A DNA stretch of 64,000 nt from Clostridium hydrogeniformans DSM 21757 (GTDB taxonomy: Bacteria; Bacillota; Clostridia; Clostridiales; Clostridiaceae), in assembly GCF_000686705.1 (NCBI RefSeq), contig NZ_KK366004.1, positions 124,001 through 188,000 on the forward strand, in the 5' to 3' direction. The position numbers were made by a program, and so were the translations under genes. A model generated the notes under the pieces. It did not search any database and was not told the origin of the DNA. It saw nothing but the letters and a program-made list of their open reading frames with translations. Of this stretch, positions 35,736-43,300 are shown in pieces (the stretch's first letter is position 1; every line of letters starts with the position of its first letter).

Positions 35736-36362
35736 ATGAATCAAAAAGAAAAAAATAAGATTAGTAAAGAGAAGATATTAAATGCAGCTATTATAGAGTT
35801 TGGTACTAAAAATTATGGGGATGCATCTCTAAATAATATTTGTAGTGATAATAATATTTCAAAAGGTCTTATATATCACTATTATAAAAATAAGGATGAT
35901 TTATTTTTAAGCACTGTGGACCATTGTTTTAATAAATTTGTAGATTATCTTAAAAGAGAAGAATTTAAAGATGATGATTTTCAAAGAATTATAAAAAAGT
36001 GCTTAGATTTAAGATATAGTTTTTTTAGGGAAAATATTTATTTAAGCAATATATTTGTTAATGCTGTTTTACAACCACCTACACATTTAAGAGAAGAAAT
36101 TAAACTTATAAGAAAGAAATTTGATCATATTAATATGGAGATTTATAGATATGCATTAAGCAAAATAACTCTAAGAGAAGAAATAAAAGAAGAAGAGGCA
36201 ATGGAGTATTTTTGGATTCTTCAGGAAATGTTTAATGGATATTTTGAAAGTGAGAAATATGAAAGTTGTGACTTTAATACTTTAATTAAAGATCATGAAA
36301 TAAAACTTGAAAAAATATTAAATATTATGCTTTATGGTATTGCTAAGGAGGAGGGAAAATAA
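35736..36362 (+). CDS. TetR-family repressor
   Basis: A 208-residue regulator with an N-terminal TetR helix-turn-helix (EKILNAAIIEFGTKNYGDAS, then NNICSDNNISKGLIYHYYKN) and an all-helical ligand domain. GGAGGAGAAG precedes the ATG. Its TAA overlaps the ATG of the antiporter gene by one base (TAATG), so the two are translationally coupled. It probably represses the pair through the inverted repeat upstream. Confidence 0.9.
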   Translation: MNQKEKNKISKEKILNAAIIEFGTKNYGDASLNNICSDNNISKGLIYHYYKNKDDLFLSTVDHCFNKFVDYLKREEFKDDDFQRIIKKCLDLRYSFFRENIYLSNIFVNAVLQPPTHLREEIKLIRKKFDHINMEIYRYALSKITLREEIKEEEAMEYFWILQEMFNGYFESEKYESCDFNTLIKDHEIKLEKILNIMLYGIAKEEGK

Positions 36363-37609
36363 TGATACAACTAATATTAAGATTATTATCAGCAGTTGTA
36401 ATAGCTTTTTTTGTTGGTAAACTAGTGTCAAAAATTAAGCTACCTGCTATTTTAGGATGGTTAATTACAGGGATGATACTTGGACCTCATGCATTAGGCC
36501 TTGTAAATGAAGCTATTTTAAGTGCAGAATGGTATAAAGTTATTATAGAAATTTTGGAGTGCGTAGTAGGACTTTTAATTGGAACTGAACTAGTTTGGAA
36601 TAAAATTAAGAAGTCAGGAAAGCAAATTATAATAACAACTTTAACACAATCACTAGGAGCATTTTTAGTAGTTACCTTGGTGTTTGCAGGGATATTCTAT
36701 TTCACAGGTGTTCCAATATATCTTTCTTTTATTTTTGGAGGTATTGCTCTTGCAACAGCACCAGCACCAGCCTTATCTATTGTCAGAGAGTTTAAAACAG
36801 ATGGGCCTGTAACTAAAACATTAATCCCTATGGCAGCCCTTGATGATATGGTGGCTGTTGTCGTATTTTTTTCAACCATATCAATTATAGCTGCTAATAT
36901 TTCAGAACAAAAGATCCCAATGTATATGATTCTAGTAATTGTTTTATTGCCAATTATTATTGGAGTTGTTACAGGAGTTTTAGCAGGGTATGTACTTAAA
37001 AAACATAATACATTACCAAAAACTATGGGACTATTAATTATCACTATATTAATAGCAGCAGGTGTAGGGCTTATATTTAATAATACAGTGTTACCTAAAC
37101 CAGTGTTAAATTTCATGTTAATTGGAATGGCTTTTTCAGCTACCTTCTCTAATATGATTTCAGAAGAAAGATTAAATGAAATCATGAGTGGATTTAATCC
37201 TGTTTTAGGTATATCTATGATAATAGTAATATTAAATTTAGGTACTCCACTTGATTATCATCTAATTTTAGGTGCAGGATTATTTACTGTAATTTATATT
37301 GTTTCAAGAGCAGTAGGAAAATATGGTGGAGCATTTATTGGGGCAACTGTTACTAATTCACCGGAGACTGTAAAGAAATATCTAGGACTTACCTTATTAC
37401 CACATTCAGGGGTTTCACTAGTATTTACTGGAATAGCAGTTTCTACTTTAATTGGTAGTGATCCAGAAAGCGCAAAAATTATACAAGGTACAATTGCAGC
37501 GGCAGCAGTAATAAATGAAGTTATAGCAGTAATTGTTGCTAAGAAAGCTTTTGAATTGGCTGGAGAGTTCAATAAAAAAGATTATGTTGAACTTTGTGAA
37601 AGTAAGTAA
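36362..37609 (+). CDS. Cation/proton antiporter (CPA family)
   Basis: A 415-residue membrane protein with about twelve helices. LPAILGWLITGMILGPHALG at residues 28-47 and ATAPAPALSIVREF followed by ALDDMVAVVVFF carry the CPA antiporter ion site (unwound helix and paired Asp-Asp). Substrates are Na+/H+ or K+/H+; a drug cannot be excluded given the TetR control. It is coupled to the upstream repressor and ends at a strong terminator. No cytosolic TrkA-type domain is attached. Confidence 0.87.
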   Translation: MIQLILRLLSAVVIAFFVGKLVSKIKLPAILGWLITGMILGPHALGLVNEAILSAEWYKVIIEILECVVGLLIGTELVWNKIKKSGKQIIITTLTQSLGAFLVVTLVFAGIFYFTGVPIYLSFIFGGIALATAPAPALSIVREFKTDGPVTKTLIPMAALDDMVAVVVFFSTISIIAANISEQKIPMYMILVIVLLPIIIGVVTGVLAGYVLKKHNTLPKTMGLLIITILIAAGVGLIFNNTVLPKPVLNFMLIGMAFSATFSNMISEERLNEIMSGFNPVLGISMIIVILNLGTPLDYHLILGAGLFTVIYIVSRAVGKYGGAFIGATVTNSPETVKKYLGLTLLPHSGVSLVFTGIAVSTLIGSDPESAKIIQGTIAAAAVINEVIAVIVAKKAFELAGEFNKKDYVELCESK

Positions 37610-37624
37610 AATAAATATAAAGAA

Positions 37625-37658
37625 AGAGTAACCTAGTTTATAGGTTACTCTTTTTTTA
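37625..37658. terminator. Terminator between antiporter and cytolysin genes
   Basis: AGAGTAACCTA (37625-37635) pairs with TAGGTTACTCT (37641-37651), followed by TTTTTT. The convergent cytolysin gene ends 4 nt beyond, so it may serve both. Confidence 0.9.
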
Positions 37659-37661
37659 TAA

Positions 37662-39182
37662 CTAATATTTAATTTCAGCTCTTGGATATAATGTAGTTCC
37701 CCAAATTGAAACTTTTATTTCATTTGTTAAAGGTACGTTATATTCGTCAATTATTGTTCTCCACCACTCCCAAGCAAGGCCTGTACATTCTCTTGCGAAA
37801 ATTCTTATATTCTTTGCATTGGCTGGAGTAGGTATTGTTGTAGAGTAATGAGCAGTTTTATCTTCATAGTTTCCTCCCCATGTTTTATGGAAGAGAACCT
37901 CTTTTCCATTTTTATCATATGCAAATTCATCCCATGATACCTCAAATTGAGCAACATATGCACCAGAGTGATCAAGAAGTATTTTACCCTTAGAATATTC
38001 TCTAGATGTAGTTTCAATATAATCTGTTTTGTTATGAACAGCTGCAATTGAATTATCTTTTAAGAAAACACTGGTATATGAAATTGGATATGCAGGATTT
38101 TTAGGACTAAACTCTGCATTGTTTTTAATTATATTTCGTATTTTATTAAAGTCTTTTGTTACAACTTTATTATGCTCTTTTGCATCTCCACCTAATACAA
38201 CGGCAGTAAATGAACTTTCTTCAAAGATATCCTTGTACTGATTATTAGATTCTACGTTAGTATTTTTAAGTAAGGCTTTAAAGGCAGCTTGTACATCTTT
38301 ACTCTTAGATGTTGTTTCTAATTTAACATAAATTGTTCTACCATAGGCTACATTCGATACCATAACAGGAGGAGCAGTATTACTTACTCCTTTACGAGTG
38401 AGCTCTTGAAAAGTAACACTATCATCAAAAAGATCTGATGGGTTATTAGGTAGTTCTGAGCTTACTGTATAAAATATTTGTTTGTATGCAGCAACCATTA
38501 CTTTTTTCTCTCCATTTGCTATAGCATTAAAGTCAATTCCTAGAGAGTTATTTATAACCTTGGAATTAACATTAAGAGCACTAGAAATTTGAGATTTACT
38601 ATATACCATAGATTCTGAGTATTGTGTCCTAGCAGGTAGAGTATGTGTTGATGAATACTTTTCACTCCAAGTAGATGTTAATTCATCTATTGCTCCTGAG
38701 ACATTGCTATATGTTGGGTTTTCAACAGTTATTTTATTTTCTCTTTTCATACCTGGTAAGTCTATACTAATATTTAAAGGTTTTCTTTTACACATTAGTA
38801 AAGTAGGTTGATTTTCTACAAAAGAATCGTTTGCAAGTTGTATTGCTCCAGGGTATGTGCGATCATTCATAGAATCAATGATTGAGATATCTACTGGTGA
38901 AGTTGTAAGGGATTTTTTATTACGTTCAACAACTATAAATTTTCCATTTGAATGTAAGCCCTCTTTTGGAACAAAACTTTCTATGTTATCACCAGGTGTT
39001 GCTAAAATTGCATTTTTATTATAGTTTAACCCTGCGATGCCTGTATCAATATCATCAGAATTGCTTGTTTCTTTTGCTGTATTTGATTCAGCAAGTGAAA
39101 TAACTGGATATTGGATAATGCCTAAACTAAGAAATATACATATTAGTAGTTTTGTCAGTTTAAAGTTTTTTAGCCTTTTCAA
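37662..39182 (-). CDS. Cholesterol-dependent cytolysin, perfringolysin O-like
   Basis: A 506-residue secreted pore-forming toxin. Residues 1-31 form a Sec signal peptide. The undecapeptide [11 protein letters not shown] is at 465-475, and the cholesterol-recognising Thr-Leu pair is at 497-498 in GTTLYP. Long stretches match perfringolysin O as I remember it (for example [20 protein letters not shown]), perhaps three quarters identical overall, but the N-terminus and many surface positions differ. A second mature Cys (131) is unusual. It starts at TTG, 6 nt after GGGGGG. No VirR-box pair is seen upstream. Confidence 0.95.
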   Translation of the reverse strand: MKRLKNFKLTKLLICIFLSLGIIQYPVISLAESNTAKETSNSDDIDTGIAGLNYNKNAILATPGDNIESFVPKEGLHSNGKFIVVERNKKSLTTSPVDISIIDSMNDRTYPGAIQLANDSFVENQPTLLMCKRKPLNISIDLPGMKRENKITVENPTYSNVSGAIDELTSTWSEKYSSTHTLPARTQYSESMVYSKSQISSALNVNSKVINNSLGIDFNAIANGEKKVMVAAYKQIFYTVSSELPNNPSDLFDDSVTFQELTRKGVSNTAPPVMVSNVAYGRTIYVKLETTSKSKDVQAAFKALLKNTNVESNNQYKDIFEESSFTAVVLGGDAKEHNKVVTKDFNKIRNIIKNNAEFSPKNPAYPISYTSVFLKDNSIAAVHNKTDYIETTSREYSKGKILLDHSGAYVAQFEVSWDEFAYDKNGKEVLFHKTWGGNYEDKTAHYSTTIPTPANAKNIRIFARECTGLAWEWWRTIIDEYNVPLTNEIKVSIWGTTLYPRAEIKY

Positions 39183-39587
39183 AGAAATCCCCCCTTCTTT
39201 ATATGTAAATTATACCATAATTCTACATATAAAGCAAATCAATTGATAGAATATTCGAATAAATAGGAAATTATGGATATATTTATGACTTATGTTTTGT
39301 GTTATTTATTATATAATTTAATATCGTTTATAAGTTGGGTATTCTAAAGTATTTAATAATCTTTAATAGGATGAGGTTTGAATTTTAAATTTATAATACT
39401 AAATGGATAGAGGAAATGGTTATGTATTTCTTATATAAATAAATAAAATTAAAGTTATTATATAAAGGTATAGTTCTTAAAATGTTGTAAATAATTAATT
39501 TAAAGCCATACATAAACACAGAATATATAAGAATCTAGCGTGATTTTAATTTAATGATATAAATAGCTGACTAAATATTAAAGTGTG
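39183..39587. other. Upstream region of the cytolysin gene
   Basis: About 400 nt with no gene. I looked for paired VirR boxes (CCCAGTTNTNCAC on the minus strand) and found only a poor single match near 39335. Confidence 0.4.
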
Positions 39588-39616
39588 TTGACAGTATTAA
39601 TAAGAAATTATATACT
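39588..39616 (+). promoter_or_regulatory. Consensus sigma-A promoter of the vat-like leader
   Basis: TTGACA (39588-39593), a 17-nt spacer and TATACT (39611-39616). This is the best promoter match in the window. Transcription would begin near 39623, about 340 nt before the vat-like gene. Confidence 0.85.
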
Positions 39617-39622
39617 GAAATA

Positions 39623-39950
39623 AAATTATAATTATATAAAAAGGAGATTTAAGGAGATGAATATAACAGTTCTTAACTAAACTATTATAATTAAATAGTT
39701 TAAAATGCTTTTAGGGTTCTATAATAGAGCTTTATTTAATTATGCATTTTAAGAACAATATCATCTATTAAATTCTTTTATATAAAAATAAAATAACTAC
39801 AAATACACATATTAAGAATAGATATGTTTCTTTATAGTACAATGAAATATTTCTGTGTATTAAGTTTAATTTGATTATAATAAAAGAGCTTTATATAAAA
39901 AAATCCCTATGGATGATATTGTTCATCCATAGGGATTTTTTATTTTTATG
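39623..39950 (+). promoter_or_regulatory. Attenuated leader of the vat-like gene with a short leader ORF
   Basis: Two AAGGAG sites precede a seven-codon frame (MNITVLN) at 39657-39680. Its GTTCTTAA is complementary to TTAAGAAC at about 39750-39757, and AAAATGC/GCATTTT nearby form a further stem. A strong terminator at 39901-39943 then precedes the gene's own ribosome site by a few bases. This is the layout of antibiotic-induced, ribosome-mediated attenuation. Confidence 0.6.
39901..39943 (+). terminator. Attenuator terminator before the vat-like gene
   Basis: A 16-bp stem, AAATCCCTATGGATGA (39901-39916) with TCATCCATAGGGATTT (39923-39938), then T7. The AAGGAGG of the gene starts 9 nt later. 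Confidence 0.92.
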
Positions 39951-39964
39951 TAAGGAGGATATAT

Positions 39965-40603
39965 ATGAATAAACTTGGACCAAATCCAAATAGTATTTAC
40001 CCTAATGAACATATAAAGGAAATTTGTTATATAAAAAATGTTATAAAAAATAATAATATTAAGGTTGGTGATTATACCTATTATCATGATATAGATGGTG
40101 CAGAAAACTTTGAAGAACATGTTACCCATCATTATGAATTTATAGGTGATAAGCTAATTATAGGAAAGTTCTGTGCAATAGCAAAAGGAATAGAATTTGT
40201 TATGAACGGTGCAAATCATAGAATGACCTCTGTAACCACATATCCATTTAATATTATGGGTAATGGATGGGAAGAAGTTACACCTAATATTGAAGATTTG
40301 ACCATGAAAGGTGATACCATAGTTGGAAATGATGTATGGATTGGACAAAATGTTACAGTGATGCCTGGAGTTAATATTGGGGATGGGGCAATTATTGCTG
40401 CTAATTCTGTGGTAACAAAGGATGTGCCTCCATATCATATTGCAGGAGGTAATCCATGTAGAATTATAAGAAAGAGGTTTGATGATGAACTAATTGATTA
40501 TCTACTAAAGTTAAAATGGTGGGATTGGCCAAAGGAAAAGATTTTTCAAAACCTTCAGGTACTTTGTAGCCCAGATTTAGATAAAATTAAGTCTATAAAA
40601 TAA
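39965..40603 (+). CDS. Vat-family streptogramin A O-acetyltransferase
   Basis: A 212-residue xenobiotic acetyltransferase with left-handed beta-helix hexapeptide repeats. YEFIGDKLIIGKFCAIAKGI and FVMNGANHRM (catalytic His 85), then DVWIGQNVTVMPGVNIGDGA and PPYHIAGGNPCRIIRKRF, follow Vat(A)/Vat(D) closely. Such enzymes acetylate streptogramin A antibiotics; similar proteins with other small-molecule substrates exist. AAGGAGGATATAT precedes the ATG. A strong promoter and a terminator upstream predict inducible expression. Confidence 0.88.
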   Translation: MNKLGPNPNSIYPNEHIKEICYIKNVIKNNNIKVGDYTYYHDIDGAENFEEHVTHHYEFIGDKLIIGKFCAIAKGIEFVMNGANHRMTSVTTYPFNIMGNGWEEVTPNIEDLTMKGDTIVGNDVWIGQNVTVMPGVNIGDGAIIAANSVVTKDVPPYHIAGGNPCRIIRKRFDDELIDYLLKLKWWDWPKEKIFQNLQVLCSPDLDKIKSIK

Positions 40604-40779
40604 ATCTTAATGAAACTTGCCTTTTCAACAATGAATAAGTAAAATACTAATTAAAATGGTACAAAAAGGGTATTTGGTCATTTATAGTTGTTTTGTCAAA
40701 AGCAATGAATAAAGAATTTCTTAATATATAAATTGGATTAAAAGACAAAATATCTATTTATATTATGGAGGAAAAGTTT

Positions 40780-41355
40780 ATGAAACAGCAGGGGAAGTTT
40801 ATAATAATTGATTCATTTAAGGATTTATTGAACCAAAAATCCATAGATAAAATTACAGTAAAAGATATTTGTGCACAAGGGGGAGTAAATAGACAAACCT
40901 TTTATTATTACTTCAAGGATATTATGGACATACTTAGTTTTACAATATTCAAAGAGTTATCTGTGGAGATTGCGCAAAATAGAACCTTTGAAACCTGGGA
41001 GGAAGGGTTCATAGCAACAATGAATTATATGAAAAAAAATTCAAAAATGATTTTGCATATATATAATTCTTCTTATTGGGATGAAGCTAAGACATACTTT
41101 GTAGATTTTTCAAATAATCTACTCTACAATGTGGTTAAAGAATGTGTAAATAGTATGGGAGTAAAATTACAGGATAAAAATAAAGTTTTCATTGTTAATT
41201 TTTATAGACATATATTTAATGGCTTAATGCTAGATTGGGTAAGTGAAGGTATGAAAGAGGAGCCAGAGATTATTCTTAGAAAACTTTTGCTTATGATAAC
41301 TGGAAGTATTCCTAGATCAGTTACTGCTTTTGCAGAGTATGAAATAAAAGAATAA
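40780..41355 (+). CDS. TetR/AcrR-family regulator
   Basis: A 191-residue regulator with the N-terminal helix-turn-helix DKITVKDICAQGGVNRQTFY followed by YYFKDIMDIL, of the DhaS-like subgroup, and a helical C-terminal domain. GGAGG at 40769-40773 makes the ATG at 40780 the start; the in-frame ATG at 40765 overlaps it. It sits 130 nt upstream of the DUF5692 gene and is the likely local regulator of the DUF5692-hypB-oxidoreductase-hypA cluster. Confidence 0.87.
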   Translation: MKQQGKFIIIDSFKDLLNQKSIDKITVKDICAQGGVNRQTFYYYFKDIMDILSFTIFKELSVEIAQNRTFETWEEGFIATMNYMKKNSKMILHIYNSSYWDEAKTYFVDFSNNLLYNVVKECVNSMGVKLQDKNKVFIVNFYRHIFNGLMLDWVSEGMKEEPEIILRKLLLMITGSIPRSVTAFAEYEIKE

Positions 41356-41485
41356 AGTTTGTAGATACATTAATATTTCTTAACCATACACTTTAGAGAA
41401 TGTGTCTATTGAATACTGTCTTACAAAAATTGTATGATTTAATTAAAAAGAACATAGAAATTTTCTACTAAGGGGGAAGGAGAAT

Positions 41486-42466
41486 ATGTTTGCTTTTAAT
41501 TATTCAGAAGGGGCAACAGTATTAAGTGTTTGGGGGATTTGGATACTAGTTTTTGCAATACTATTTAGATTAAATGAAATAACTCGTAAAAGGAAGTATG
41601 TTGGATTTTTCTGTTTTGTCATTTTACCTATAATTCTTTCTGTAATATGGTTCACAGTGCTTAGAGATACAACTTATAGAGATTGGTTTCATTTAGCTAA
41701 AGTGTATTCTGCTACAGCAGGGTGTATAGGTTTCTGGTGCATAAGGCATGTTAAGGGAAAAAATAAAGTTACAGGTAAGGAATGGAGACTATCAGAAATG
41801 AAGTGGGCTTTATATTTTCCACCTTTAATACTTGCTATTAATATATTAGAAGCTGTAGTTCGTGATTTTCAGGTTGGAATGCAATATAGAGGCGGTGGAG
41901 TATTAGCTGATGAGGCAATGTATGTACTTGGTGGTCCATGGAACTTTATCAATGGTATTGCTGGTATTTTGAATATCATAACTATAACTGGATGGCTTGG
42001 AATATGTATAAGGAAAGATACATTAAAGGATAAAAGTAGAGATATGCTCTGGCCCGATATGATGTGGTTTTGGATTATAGCTTATGATCTTTGGAATTTT
42101 GCTTATACTTATAACTGTCTTCCAGGTCATGCTTGGTATTGTGGATTCGCATTACTTTTAGCTCCTACAATTTGTGCTTTTACAGTAGGAAAAGGTGCAT
42201 GGTTACAGCATCGTGCCCAAACTTTAGCATTATGGTGTATGTTTGCACAAACATTCCCAGGATTTATTGATAAAGGTGCTTTTGCAGTTACCTCCACTTA
42301 TAATACAGTTCCACTCTTCTTATTTAGTTTGGTATCATTACTTTTTAATATAGGTGTGTTTATTTATATGATTTATAAAAAAATTAAGACACAAAGAAAT
42401 CCTTATTCTAGTGAACTTTATACAAACTTATATAAGTATAAGGAAGTTAAAGGGCTTTCAGAGTAG
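41486..42466 (+). CDS. DUF5692 family membrane protein
   Basis: A 326-residue protein with about eight hydrophobic helices (for example VWGIWILVFAILF, IILSVIWFTVL, FINGIAGILNIITITGWLGI, LFSLVSLLFNIGVFIYMIY). Conserved polar and aromatic positions (NEITRKRKY, WCIRHVKGKN, MMWFWIIAYDLWNFAYTYNC, GHAWYCG) lie near membrane boundaries and could bind a cofactor or metal. I recall it as DUF5692, with no known activity. AGGGGGAAGGAG precedes the ATG. It is the first of four genes that run to hypA. Confidence 0.75.
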   Translation: MFAFNYSEGATVLSVWGIWILVFAILFRLNEITRKRKYVGFFCFVILPIILSVIWFTVLRDTTYRDWFHLAKVYSATAGCIGFWCIRHVKGKNKVTGKEWRLSEMKWALYFPPLILAINILEAVVRDFQVGMQYRGGGVLADEAMYVLGGPWNFINGIAGILNIITITGWLGICIRKDTLKDKSRDMLWPDMMWFWIIAYDLWNFAYTYNCLPGHAWYCGFALLLAPTICAFTVGKGAWLQHRAQTLALWCMFAQTFPGFIDKGAFAVTSTYNTVPLFLFSLVSLLFNIGVFIYMIYKKIKTQRNPYSSELYTNLYKYKEVKGLSE

Positions 42467-42592
42467 AAATCAATAATCTAATTAGTCTATAAGAAGACAA
42501 TAAATTAATAAGGATATTAGTAATCACTAGGTGATTTTAATAAATCTACTTTTAAAATAAGAAATTTAAAGTAAAATGGGGGTAATAATAAA

Positions 42593-43261
42593 ATGGATAC
42601 TTATAAAATTATTGAAGTTAAACAAAGTGTTTTTGAGGATAATGATAGACAGGCAGATTTACTTAGAGAAGAATTGAAAAGAGATAAGACGTTTTTAGTG
42701 AATTTAATGTCATCACCAGGTTCAGGTAAAACTACTACTGTTTTAAGAATAATTGAAGCATTAAAGGATGAAATGAAAATTGGAGTTTTAGAGGCAGATA
42801 TTGACTCTGATGTGGATGCTCATACTGTTTCAAAGACAGGAGCAAAAGTCATTCAATTACACACAGGGGGAATGTGTCACCTTGATGCAGATATGACTAA
42901 GCAAGGTATATTAGAGCTAGGAACAGAGGAAATTGATTTTGCTATTTTAGAGAATGTAGGCAATTTGGTATGTCCAGCAGAGTTTGATACTGGAGCATCA
43001 AAAAACGTAATGATTTTAAGTGTACCAGAGGGTGATGATAAGCCACTAAAATATCCTCTAATGTTTTCTATTGTTGATGTTTTACTAATTAATAAGATGG
43101 ACACAATAAATATTTTTGATTTTGACTTAGAGGCAGTTAAGGAAAGAGTAAAGAAAATAAATCCTAATATAAAAGTTATACCAATTTGCGCTAAAACAGG
43201 TGAAGGGGTTGAGGAATGGGCAAATTGGATAAGAAGTGAAGTGAAAAGTTGGAATGAATAA
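42593..43261 (+). CDS. hypB: HypB-like nickel-insertion GTPase
   Basis: A 222-residue G-protein. The P-loop SPGSGKTT is at 41-48, the GTP-dependent metal site contains C95-H96 (GGMCHLDA) and C127 (GNLVCPAE), and NKMD gives base specificity. HypB hands nickel, with HypA, to [NiFe]-hydrogenase or urease precursors. The His-rich tail of some HypB proteins is absent. TGGGGGTAAT precedes the ATG. It lies between the DUF5692 gene and a large Fe-S flavoprotein, with hypA downstream, but without hydrogenase genes. Confidence 0.92.
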   Translation: MDTYKIIEVKQSVFEDNDRQADLLREELKRDKTFLVNLMSSPGSGKTTTVLRIIEALKDEMKIGVLEADIDSDVDAHTVSKTGAKVIQLHTGGMCHLDADMTKQGILELGTEEIDFAILENVGNLVCPAEFDTGASKNVMILSVPEGDDKPLKYPLMFSIVDVLLINKMDTINIFDFDLEAVKERVKKINPNIKVIPICAKTGEGVEEWANWIRSEVKSWNE

Positions 43262-43300
43262 TAAAACCATAATGAAACTTTATGTTGGGGGGAATCATAT

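Noticed and set aside
36697..37185. 162-codon minus-strand frame inside the antiporter gene
   Set aside because: Low-complexity product with no start signal, opposite a well-supported membrane protein gene.
39183..39400. Possible VirR box upstream of the cytolysin
   Set aside because: The best candidate, near 39335 on the minus strand, matches the first four bases only and lacks a second box at the required spacing.
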